Assembly (NCBI RefSeq): GCF_000350225.1
Contig: NW_005179094.1
Coordinates: forward strand, 107,099-171,098
DNA from: Chondrus crispus
Taxonomy: Eukaryota > Rhodophyta > Florideophyceae > Gigartinales > Gigartinaceae
Length of the DNA stretch: 64,000 nt
Direction of reading: 5' to 3'
The notes under the pieces were generated by a model. It did not search any database. It saw only the letters and a program-made list of their open reading frames with translations, and was not told where the DNA came from. Every line of letters begins with the position of its first letter. Position 1 is the first letter of the stretch. The position numbers were made by a program, and so were the translations under genes. Below, piece after piece: positions 51,841-61,599 of the stretch.

Positions 51841-53188
51841 CGAAGCCGGATCGCCCTAAGAGGCAGACGCCGCCGTCGCGTGACGCGCGGCGTGTGTGCG
51901 TGTGTTATGTGGACACGTATGGCTGACTATGGCTATCGTGACATTCATGAGCAGATACTAGCAAGCTCTCCAGCTCACCGCACAATCTACGGCACTTCCA
52001 CCAATCGGTCCTTTGAACACAGAAGTTGCAAGTCGGATGCTTTGCCTTCCAATACTCAATGTATTATACTGTTGATGTCCTCCATCACTTGACCGGTATC
52101 ACAGAAAAATGGTCAAATGAAACTGTGTACATTTGGCAAATTATGAAATAATCAGGAACGCAGATGGACATGCAACGCCTTTCACGTAACTACTTGTTCG
52201 ATATTACAGAGAGGTTCAATACACTGGCTTGCTTGACGTGCAAGGAGTCTCAGCAGTAGAGCAGCAAAAACTGTTGAAGGGGTTTGGACATTTCCTAACA
52301 GGGCAAGCGAAATATTTCCACATATGCTCGGCATGTGCGAAAGTGACACAGGGCCAAGGATAATTGCATCTCCATAAATACATTTCCATTATGCAGACAC
52401 GAGAATGTTCTTGTATGTTGATTATCTGTATGTGGAGTTTCTCTTCACAACGTATCCATGGTATTTTGTATACGTGACACTACCCTAGAAGCAGCGAGCG
52501 TTGCCGTGTGGATCATGTATTGATTCTGAGATGAACAGAAATCTCTGATACAATCGAGCTACTTCTTGCTTTCTTTTGGATCGTGTGGCTTCCATTGTAG
52601 CCATTTCCTTTGTAGCCAAGTCTATCAGATAACAACTGCGTCCGCTTTTCCCGGCCTTCCCCCGCTTTTACCCGCTTTTCCCTTTGCCCTGCCTCTCACT
52701 AACTTCGTACTACAGTGATAACGTACTGCAGTCGAGCTTGATTACAGTACGTAACACGAACGTCACACAATAAAGAAGCCATCACACCCGTTTGTGGCGA
52801 TGGTTGCTTGTGCTTGCTTGTGCTTGCTCCCTCATTTACTTTCCACGCCCCCTGATTGCCAGTTGACGAGCAACCCAACACACACAATAATACGGGAATA
52901 TGGGTCGCACCTTTCGACTAACAACGGCAAATAGACATGTGTCATTTAACCTGACATCCCTTTACAACACGCATCCCAATGCTCCCCTCTAACAGATTAA
53001 CAAAGAGTAAACAACAAATAATGGCACCCTGCGTAGACATGACACACCGTAACGAAACAAATCATACAGCTAATCGTACAACTAATCATAAGGCATCATC
53101 ATAAAGCGCCATCATAAAGCCGTGCATCCTTTGTTTGTCATCCCACAAATCGCCCCCGCATTCTGCGGTACCATAACTCGACCCGTTT
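51841..53188. other. Intergenic sequence, no supported gene
   Basis: Open frames here are shorter than 100 codons and lack motifs. The region is comparatively AT-rich and contains short local repeats such as CGCTTTTCCC near 52645-52685 and CTTGCTTGTG near 52805. Confidence 0.5.
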
Positions 53189-53716
53189 TGTCGTTTGACG
53201 CACCATGTCTGTACTTTGTTGGGAGCAACCACAAGGGGCGACATAATAGATAACTTGCGAGGTTTTTATTGATTCAGGGAGATACATACATTGCTGGACT
53301 ACAGTACCGACAGCAATGAATCATATGTGGATCCCAAGTGTAACGGCAGAGGGAGAATAACGCCATGCCACTCGATCCAGCTGCAGACGGGTAGCATAAG
53401 AAGCAAACGGATAGCTGGAAGGCATTTCGGGCAACTGGACAGTGCTACGAGGCTCTGGAACGGAAAAGCAAATTGCATGGATATCGGATATATAAGGCTT
53501 TTAGGTAACTCTACAAAAAACACTCAGCGGTAGATCCCCCCGAGAATTCCTCTGTACTCAGTCACCAAGTAGGCCTGAGTGCGGTAGGAACAAGGAGGTG
53601 AACGGTAAACTCTATCAGTCCAAACATTGGCAGTGAATCAAAGCACAGAAGAACAGTATTCCCCCTTTCGACTGCGTTTAGGTTTTTCGTCAGGTTCGAC
53701 AATAGTCTGAACATCA
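53189..53716 (+). repeat. Copia 3 5' LTR
   Basis: 528 bp, TGTCGTTTGACGC...CTGAACATCA. It contains an 80-codon frame that is also open in the 3' LTR; this is likely incidental. Confidence 0.95.
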
Positions 53717-53764
53717 TTCCGGAATAGGTCAGCTGTCCTTGTCGGACTCGAAGGTTTTTTGACG

Positions 53765-56700
53765 ATGAGCGAGGGACGCAATAGTGCCGGGAATCAAGAA
53801 CTGGAAGCTTTGCTATTTACTGCGGTCACCGAGCTACAATGGACGCCGGATGAAGGGGATGACAAACAGGTATACGTTCGGTCCTGGTTAGAGTCACTCA
53901 TCCAGGATAATATCACCGGGGACGACATCCACGAACGCTACGTGGAACTTTTACCACCAGAGACGCTCTTCTCACCCAACACGCTGAACAGCGCCAACGC
54001 CCCTAGGATGTTCAAAGAAGTGAGGGACGTAATCCACGGACGTGGGGGCCTTATAGCAAAACGCCGCGGCTTGACGATTAAAAAAGCACTGGCCGACTAC
54101 TACGGGGACCCGCAGGCTACAAAAGATGCAATCGACATGGCCCGTGAGCTCGTAGCAAGGGCCACGCCGTCACTCAGGGCAGAACGACAAGCCCGTGAAG
54201 GCACACCATCATCAGAAACCAACATGGAGGGTATGCACAGGAATGATTTGGAACACATCCCTGCATACGCTGACATGAGAGCCCCAGGGCTAAGGCCTCG
54301 AGAAGAAACGTTGCCGCAGGTTCTTGAAAACAGATTCCTCGGTCATGGTCACGACGCACAAACTAGAAGACACAACCAGTACACGCCCGGGCCGGAAAAC
54401 CATGCAGCAAACGCACTATATACGCAGGGGCCCAGGGATCAGTCAACAGTACCAAGCAGGTGGAACTCGCGTGAAGACAGTAGAAATAATGTTGGTCAGC
54501 AAGAAGGTCCACTTTCTGCGCACGCAATTTCGGTCTTGAGCAGGTTAGCTACGCGATTTAAAGATAGAGCCGACAAGTATGCCGGCAATGAAGGGGAAAA
54601 CTGGGAGGACGTGTACTCTTCCTACATAAACTGTGCAGATCAATGGGGTGTACCGGAAGGCGCAGCATTAAGGAACATCGAGACCATTCTGCACGGAGAG
54701 GCCAAGACCTACTACAAAAGGAAGGTTCAGGCCAACCCCAACTACTTCCAAACATGTGATGAAGTCAATAAGTTCATACTTGATACGTTTCACGGCCGCG
54801 AAGCCCAAGAGGCTACAATTGAGCACCTAGACTCGTTGTCTATGTACGAGCAAGCTCAAAGGCAAGGATCACTAGTAGCAGGGCTAAGGGCAGTTAGAGA
54901 CGAGATAATCAAGCATGTTAATCTGGTGCCAAAGGGCAGACAGACGGACCTCGATCAGAAGCGTTGGCTAAAGAACGCGGTCAGACAGTATCGATGGGCA
55001 CGACCTACGACGGCGAGAGCCCATGACATGGACTTTGCGCGAATGTACGCCACGCTACGCTCGCAGGCAATAGAAGAGGAGAGGGCCATGGAAAATAGAA
55101 GCGAAAGAGGCCGATACCGCAGTAAGGTTGGGGACAAGTCACTCGGCCGAAGGATACTGTTTGGGGACATGTACGGACGCGATATTTCAAACCCTAGACA
55201 CACGCCGAAGCCAGGAGACGGTCAGTTTCGAGGAAATTGCTACGGCTGTGGTAAGCGGGGGTACAGAAGGGCGGATTGTCCAGACTGTAAGCGCGACGGA
55301 CGTACCTTTGAGCCGGATAGAAAAAAGGCACTCAAGGCCATCCACGAAGTGACGGAAATGAAAGAAGTACTGTTGGTAATGGGCGAGTTGCAAGACCAGT
55401 ACGGAGACCGCTTCGAAGATCTGCTGGGAATGGCAAGAGGAGAATCAGGAAGTCAGGAAGAAGCTGGAGAGCAAGACATCGGGCTTGCGATAGAAGATGA
55501 TCAGCGTCACGAAGGGACAGATGGAGAGGAGCACGACGACGAGAAGGAGGGAGGTTTCATTGAGCAATTTCATATTCACATGACGGATATCATATCAACA
55601 ACCAATGATATCGCGACAAGTACTCATCAGCAGTCACGTGATCTAGATGAGATTTCGATCCATGAGACAGAGCACTCGGACGACGACAAGACCTTCAGAG
55701 GGGCCTGTCTTGACACCGGAGCGACAACATCAGTATGCGGACTCAATCAAGCAAAAGCGTACGCTTCCTTCGCTGGTTTCAAGTACAAACCTAAGAAATC
55801 GAACAAGGTGTTTCGTTTTGGTGGAAATCGGGCTCGAAGCATGGGAACCATAGTGATCAGGATCCCCATACCTGGGAACTTGTACGTCGAACTTAAGGTA
55901 GACGTTGTCGAGCACGATATCCCTCTCTTGATAGGGCTGGACGCCCTGGATCGATTCGGTCTGTACGTTAACAATGTGCAAGACATGCTGGTACACGACA
56001 ATTCCCGGTGGACCATACCGCTGGAAAGGAAAAAAGGGCATCTGTACTACACATGGGGAGAAGACGAGGTATTGTTTACAGTATCCGAGCTGAAGAGAAT
56101 GCATCAGGGATTTTATCATCCCTCTGCGGAGAAGCTGTTCAACCTGATCAGGCGGGCCGATCCTCGAGACGCCACAACAGAAACGAGAAAGATCCTGAAC
56201 AACATCTCACAGCAATGTAGCAACTGCCAGCTGCATGCGCCGAGGCCGCTACGGTTCACTGCAACAATCCCCGAGGGCATAGTTTTTAACCGAATGGCAA
56301 TTCTCGACCTCATGTGGATACAGAACCAACCTTTGCTACACGTCGTCGATCACGACACTCATTACTCAGCCGCTAGATTCTTGCGGGGCGAATCAACCAA
56401 GGACGTGTGGGAAACGTTTTTGCATTGCTGGGTGACAATGTATGTGGGCCTTCCAGACATACTGAAGGCGGACTCGGGCTCTGTTTTCACAAGCAAACGG
56501 TGGAACGAGTACGCAGAAAACGCCGGCGTCGTCGTGGAAATCTCTCCTGTGGAAAACTCTAACGCGTTGGGGGCTGGAGAGCGTTACCATGATCCCCTCA
56601 GACGGATCTATCTCAAGGTGAAGCATGACCACCCCGGCTACACGAAGGAGTTAATACTCTCCATCTCTAACAAGGCGATGAACGATACTTGCGGCCCGGA

Positions 56701-58768
56701 AGGACTCGTCCCGACCATTTTGGTATTTGGTGCTATTCCAAAGATCGCAGCACAGCCAAGTGGACAACCAACGCAAGAGCAGCGCATGAATCTCATGCAG
56801 ACTGCACGGGCAGAGATGGAAAAAATCACAGCCAGGCTAAGGATGAAGACAATCCTCAAGAAGAGGACACCTAGTTCATCTCATGCGACCGTTTCAGAAG
56901 GAGATCCAGTACTCGTATGGCGCAAAAGAGGGAAACACTCCCTCTGGACTGGCCCATTTGAAGTTATCGCAGTTCATGGCAAGATCATCACGATCTCAGA
57001 GGACAATGGCAGAGCGAGAGATTTTAATGCATCTTGCGTAAAGATATATCTCGAAGACGACCACGACTTGCACGCCAACAGGGCAAGCATTTCAAGAGAG
57101 GAATCGTCGTTATCCGAAGAGAGCTCAACTGGGACGGAGTCAGCTTCAGAGAAAGACGACGATTGGGAACGAGATCCAGACTGGGATATTGAGGAGGATA
57201 ATATCTTCTACGATTTTAACTCCGCCGGAGATCAAGGCGTCTACTTAACAGAGACCCTACCGATCAACGACGTCAGAGGTAGAGAGGAAAGATTCATGTC
57301 TGCGAAAAAGAAGGAGCTTGAGGGGCTAGAGAAGATGGGAACTTGGAAAAGGGTAGCCTCCAAGGATATGCCAGAGGGTGCAAATCTGCTTGGCACACGA
57401 TTCGCGCTCGCAATCAAAAACGCAGGAACCCCTGAAGAGAAACCCAAGGCACGGCTAGTCGTACAGGGCCATACAGATCGGGACAAGTTTAACGTAATCC
57501 ACGACTCAACGGCACTGCACCAAAGGTCAATTCGGATAATTGTGTCAATGGCGGCATCAGAGAAGTTCAAGATTTGGTCGCATGACATCACCCAGGCATA
57601 CCTACAATCCGAATTCCCTCTGAAGCGCGAAGTGTACCTTCGCTCACCACCCGAACTGAAACTTGCCAAGGACCGCGTACTGAAGCTGATCAAACCCCTC
57701 TACGGGCTATCCGAGAGCGGCGACTACTGGGGATCGACCAGCAGCAGACACCACACTCTTGATCTAGGTATGCGACAGACCTGCGGCGATCTTAGTCTGT
57801 ACTATCGGAGGAAAGGTGGAAAATTGATCGGATTGTCGGGGGTAAGAGTTGACGACACATTACAGTGCGGAGATCAACATTTTTGGGAAGAGACGAAACG
57901 CACAATGGATATGTTCAAGAGCACAGAGCGAGTTCAACAGAACATAAATTTCTGCGGGATACACGTAGACGTCAACGAGGGGCCGGGCAGCGGTTTTGTA
58001 ATGTCCCAAAGAGACTACGTCATTAAGCTGACCCCGCTAGTTACGCACGCCGACTACTCGCAGTTCAGAAGCATGAGAGCCAAGCTAGCTTGGCTGACCA
58101 ACACACGGCCAGATATTGCCTGTGCCGTTGCGAAGCTGACTCAGGTGAGAGAGGGAGAGTTCAACCTTGAGGCGATCAAGGAAGCTAACTCAGTCGTGAA
58201 GCATGTGAGGAAGGACAAGAATCTAGGGATAGTGCACCCCCATCTCGACCCGGAATCGACAGAGATAATCGCTTTCTCCGACGCCGCCCTTGGGAACAAC
58301 CGGGACCTATCCAGTCAGATCGGCTACGTTATCATACTTCGCGATCGCTATGGGGCAGCCAACATCCTTGAATACTCGAGCAAGAAATGCAGGAGAGTAA
58401 CGCACTCCTCACTCGCGGGGGAAATTATGGGGTTCTCATTCGCATTCGATGCGGCTTTTATCATAAAGCATGACCTCGAGGAAATTACCACGCGAACGTT
58501 TCCGCTGAAAATGATGACGGATAGCCGCGCACTCTTCGATATGGTCACTCGAAACTCATACTCCACTGAGAGGCGCCTTGTGATAGATATGGCAGCTATC
58601 CGTCAATCATATCAGCGCCGTGAAATCGATGGGATCGCTCATATACCGGGGCCAACCAACCCCGCAGACGCTATGACAAAGGTGGGCCAGAATGGCGTGT
58701 TGGCAAATTTGATGCAAGGAAGGCTGACAATGGAGCCAAGGCAGTGGGTCACTCGCACGCAGGATTAG
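53765..58768 (+). CDS. Copia 3 Gag-Pol polyprotein, 1,667 residues
   Basis: The ATG at 53765 follows the 5' LTR by 48 bp and the frame is unbroken to the TAG at 58766. The Gag part ends in a CX2CX4YX4C knuckle at 492-505, where Tyr replaces the usual His. Retropepsin DTGATTS starts at Asp650. The integrase has a HHCC zinc domain and catalytic Asp848, Asp903 and Glu939 with 35 residues between the last two. Reverse transcriptase has Asp1274 (HDITQAYLQ) and Asp1363-Asp1364 in RVDD, where Arg replaces Tyr of YVDD. RNase H starts at Asp1506 (FSDAALG). All catalytic acids are kept, so the protein is probably functional; gag and pol are made as one frame. Confidence 0.95.
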   Translation: MSEGRNSAGNQELEALLFTAVTELQWTPDEGDDKQVYVRSWLESLIQDNITGDDIHERYVELLPPETLFSPNTLNSANAPRMFKEVRDVIHGRGGLIAKRRGLTIKKALADYYGDPQATKDAIDMARELVARATPSLRAERQAREGTPSSETNMEGMHRNDLEHIPAYADMRAPGLRPREETLPQVLENRFLGHGHDAQTRRHNQYTPGPENHAANALYTQGPRDQSTVPSRWNSREDSRNNVGQQEGPLSAHAISVLSRLATRFKDRADKYAGNEGENWEDVYSSYINCADQWGVPEGAALRNIETILHGEAKTYYKRKVQANPNYFQTCDEVNKFILDTFHGREAQEATIEHLDSLSMYEQAQRQGSLVAGLRAVRDEIIKHVNLVPKGRQTDLDQKRWLKNAVRQYRWARPTTARAHDMDFARMYATLRSQAIEEERAMENRSERGRYRSKVGDKSLGRRILFGDMYGRDISNPRHTPKPGDGQFRGNCYGCGKRGYRRADCPDCKRDGRTFEPDRKKALKAIHEVTEMKEVLLVMGELQDQYGDRFEDLLGMARGESGSQEEAGEQDIGLAIEDDQRHEGTDGEEHDDEKEGGFIEQFHIHMTDIISTTNDIATSTHQQSRDLDEISIHETEHSDDDKTFRGACLDTGATTSVCGLNQAKAYASFAGFKYKPKKSNKVFRFGGNRARSMGTIVIRIPIPGNLYVELKVDVVEHDIPLLIGLDALDRFGLYVNNVQDMLVHDNSRWTIPLERKKGHLYYTWGEDEVLFTVSELKRMHQGFYHPSAEKLFNLIRRADPRDATTETRKILNNISQQCSNCQLHAPRPLRFTATIPEGIVFNRMAILDLMWIQNQPLLHVVDHDTHYSAARFLRGESTKDVWETFLHCWVTMYVGLPDILKADSGSVFTSKRWNEYAENAGVVVEISPVENSNALGAGERYHDPLRRIYLKVKHDHPGYTKELILSISNKAMNDTCGPEGLVPTILVFGAIPKIAAQPSGQPTQEQRMNLMQTARAEMEKITARLRMKTILKKRTPSSSHATVSEGDPVLVWRKRGKHSLWTGPFEVIAVHGKIITISEDNGRARDFNASCVKIYLEDDHDLHANRASISREESSLSEESSTGTESASEKDDDWERDPDWDIEEDNIFYDFNSAGDQGVYLTETLPINDVRGREERFMSAKKKELEGLEKMGTWKRVASKDMPEGANLLGTRFALAIKNAGTPEEKPKARLVVQGHTDRDKFNVIHDSTALHQRSIRIIVSMAASEKFKIWSHDITQAYLQSEFPLKREVYLRSPPELKLAKDRVLKLIKPLYGLSESGDYWGSTSSRHHTLDLGMRQTCGDLSLYYRRKGGKLIGLSGVRVDDTLQCGDQHFWEETKRTMDMFKSTERVQQNINFCGIHVDVNEGPGSGFVMSQRDYVIKLTPLVTHADYSQFRSMRAKLAWLTNTRPDIACAVAKLTQVREGEFNLEAIKEANSVVKHVRKDKNLGIVHPHLDPESTEIIAFSDAALGNNRDLSSQIGYVIILRDRYGAANILEYSSKKCRRVTHSSLAGEIMGFSFAFDAAFIIKHDLEEITTRTFPLKMMTDSRALFDMVTRNSYSTERRLVIDMAAIRQSYQRREIDGIAHIPGPTNPADAMTKVGQNGVLANLMQGRLTMEPRQWVTRTQD

Positions 58769-59079
58769 GGATAGGAGCAATGGCGTCTGAGATGGTGTGC
58801 AAAAAAAACATCAGGGCATTGCAGGCCTGGAGATTGAGTTGAGCACGAGACTATGAAAGGCATCGCCGTCTCGACCAGCCCGGTATGAGGCGTTATGCTA
58901 CGACCCGTGAGGGGTTTTTGACGTCACATTCTTGTCAAGACTCAACAGGACTCAGGGGGCAGGATAAAAAAAGGAAAACATGCAACATTTTTCTTATAGG
59001 AAAGCAAAACCGGCAGAGCAAAAACGGTACACAGCAGTGTCAACTGTCTTAAGGATCTCGGACATAAAAAAATGGGGTG

Positions 59080-59608
59080 TGTCGTTTGACGCACCATGTC
59101 TGTACTTTGTTGGGAGCAACCACAAGGGGCGACATAATAGATAACTTACGAGGTTTTTATTGATTCAGGGAGATACATACATTGCTGGACTACAGTACCG
59201 ACAGCAATGAATCATATGTGGATCCCAAGTGTAACGGCAGAGGGAGAATAACGCCATGCCACTCGATCCAGCTGCAGACGGGTAGCATAAGAAGCAAACG
59301 GATAGCTGGAAGGCATTTCGGGCAACTGGACAGTGCTACGAGGCTCTGGAACGGAAAAGCAAATTGCATGGATATCGGATATATAAGGCTTTTAGGTAAC
59401 TCTACAAAAAACACTCAGCGGTAGATCCCCCCCGAGAATTCCTCTGTACTCAGTCACCAAGTAGGCCTGAGTGCGGTAGGAACAAGGAGGTGAACGGTAA
59501 ACTCTATCAGTCCAAACATTGGCAGTGAATCAAAGCACAGCAGAACAGTATTCCCCCTTTCGACTGCGTTTAGGTTTTTCGTCAGGTTCGACAATAGTCT
59601 GAACATCA
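59080..59608 (+). repeat. Copia 3 3' LTR
   Basis: 529 bp. It differs from the 5' LTR at the G/A of ACTTGCGAGG, one extra C in a C run near 59430, and A/C in AGAAGAACAG. Confidence 0.95.
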
Positions 59609-60485
59609 GCGACGAAGCGCGCACCCCACTTCGAAGCATCTACAGTATAATGCTCTCACTCTTGCTTTTCGCTGTGCCACATGTGTGCAGAAATCCTACC
59701 TCACTATATGCTTCTAATCACCACAGCAAAAAAACGACAGTGTCGTGAGTCTAGTCACCCCTGAGAACAGACGTATTGTCACAGCGCTTGAACTTAGGTT
59801 TGCGACAGCACTTGAAATGATGGCTCCAAATATTTAGCTCGGTTGACATTTTCATGAGAACGGCCTCAAAGCCACAGAGAAGGAACGTTTGGTAGTCAGG
59901 CATCACCAGATGATGTGCCTTTGGAAAGTCAGGTAAGGGGTTGTCTGCCGGGAAGCTTGAATTCGGTAGAAGGACGATGGGAGCGACTGACTCATGATGC
60001 TGGGGGAAGGTAGCCTTACAACAGAAGGATGAGGTCAGCTTCGAAAGGAATGTTGGTAGTGTCCAATAAGGAGGCGGGGAACGTGAACAACATGCTCTGT
60101 CTGAGAGAGAGAAACATCAGTTTTTGAGGATTGGGCGGCGTACGTTTCGTATCACTCAGGGGAGATGGCCATCTTTCAATCTTTCATGTCCGTGGCTTCG
60201 GTAACACGAGCGTGTACTGTAGGCCACGACACCCTGCCCTTCTATGCGTGGATGCTAATTACTCGTCACAAACATGTGTTCAGTAATACCACTGGCTGCT
60301 AGAGTTAGCTCTGGACAATTTTCCCACCGACATGAATAACTCTATTTCTTCAAACTTTTGTGGCAGGACCGATCAGTATTTTCGCCCTGCGCCTACAGGT
60401 AGCGAAACTGTTTCAAAGGCGTGTTGGACAAATGTTGTCGTCGTTTTACTTTTTACAAACTGCTATCTATTCATACAAGCATCAA
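59609..60485. other. Intergenic sequence between copia 3 and the dioxygenase gene
   Basis: No gene recognised; it probably contains the 3' untranslated region of the minus-strand dioxygenase gene. Confidence 0.5.
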
Positions 60486-61599
60486 TTACATCATCTCGGA
60501 GTCGTGACGGTCCCGCCAGTGCCAATCGACCAACATATGTTGATAATCTTCCGGGATAGCATACTGCTCTAGAACTAGGCTTCCACGAAGCACCTTCGTG
60601 GATGATGTGTTGTAGCTTCTCACTTGGTGCTGGGCGTCCCCTCTAAAGTATGCCATGCGATTTTCTACCGGCACCACTCTCGCCTTGGGGCCGTTGGCCA
60701 CATCTTCTGGCGTAATATTGTAGTCCCACGCTTCAAGCTGGCCACCAACCATGTCTTCAGGGACAAACACGTACAGTACGTTGGTTTGAAAAGGCATGAC
60801 TTTCTTGGAACCTTCGTACTCAAGCATAATAGCTATTGAGAGAAAAGAGACAGTGTAACACAGATAAAAGTTAGTAATGCTCTGAAAGACGGATACTGTA
60901 CACTAGTTTCAGCAGGTGGAGGAATGTCAACTTACCATCGTCAGTGTGACGACGAATAGCAAGTTCGCGTGTGAAATCTGGGATCTCGGCCCAAACCATG
61001 TTGAGCACCCACGCGTTTGTATTTGGAAGCCGATGCCTTCTAAAGTAGGGTTCAAGGCAGTTGAACTGGTCGTCGTTCTCAAACTTCTCTATTCCAGCTT
61101 CACTGAAGCTCAACAAGAAGCCCTTCGTCCCCTGGAACGTAGTGTCGTCATTTACGTTCCAGTGTCGCATTGGATGATCTTTGAGACAATTTTGCAGGGA
61201 CTCAAACTCATCGGCTGGCATAGCGTTATCCATAGACTGCAGCAATTCTTGATCGGGGTCGGCGTTGCGTACAAATATGTCGATGTATGCTTCATACGGC
61301 AGAACCTCGTCACTGTTCGCCTCATCTTCTAGGGGGTTGAAACCGTCCTTCACAGCGTCAGCGTGGAGGTATTCGGATCCGACTAGGGCGGCCAAGTCTG
61401 ATTCGACAGGCAGGTTAGCTTCAAGGAGTACCGGCTGCCTTGAAACGAAAGAAAGCGACATCATGATGGCAACGAGGGCGAGAAGAAGAGACTTTAGCAC
61501 TGTCGATTTGCTGGAGAGACCCGACCTGAAACGGTCCGTGGGCTTTGTGGCGGGGGAAGGACCCATACCCGCTCCTGGATTCATGGAGAAGAATCTCAT
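60486..61599 (-). CDS. Membrane-anchored 2-oxoglutarate/Fe(II) dioxygenase, prolyl-hydroxylase-like
   Basis: Exon 1 is 60936-61599 and exon 2 is 60486-60832; together 1,011 nt encode 336 residues. A single membrane helix at about 34-52 with a basic stretch before it suggests a type II protein of the secretory pathway. The catalytic domain shows the double-stranded beta-helix signature: His218-Thr-Asp220 (RRHTDD), distal His290 (FRGDAQHQV) and Arg304 (RGSLVLEQY), the R-x-S that binds 2-oxoglutarate. The intron falls directly after the HTD motif, so the active site is only complete after splicing. The likely role is hydroxylation of a protein or other substrate; the actual substrate is unknown. 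Confidence 0.85.
60833..60935 (-). other. Spliceosomal intron, 103 bp
   Basis: Donor ATG|GTAAGT, branch site TTACTAAC and acceptor CAATAG fit a canonical spliceosomal intron. Removing it joins HTDD to AIMLEYEG in frame and produces a continuous dioxygenase domain. Confidence 0.92.

Larger units (their letters stand above)
53189..59608 (+). mobile_element. Copia element 3, full-length and apparently intact
   Basis: LTRs at 53189-53716 and 59080-59608 differ by two substitutions and one inserted C. Between them is a single uninterrupted polyprotein gene. An A/G-rich tract (AAAAAAATGGGG) precedes the 3' LTR. The flanks (CGTTT on the left, GCGAC on the right) do not match, so no target duplication is visible. 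This is the best candidate in the window for a recently active element. Confidence 0.95.

Noticed and set aside
53291..53533. 80-codon frame present in both LTRs of copia 3
   Set aside because: It is conserved only because the LTRs are near-identical; it has no motif and the same DNA holds an overlapping minus-strand frame.
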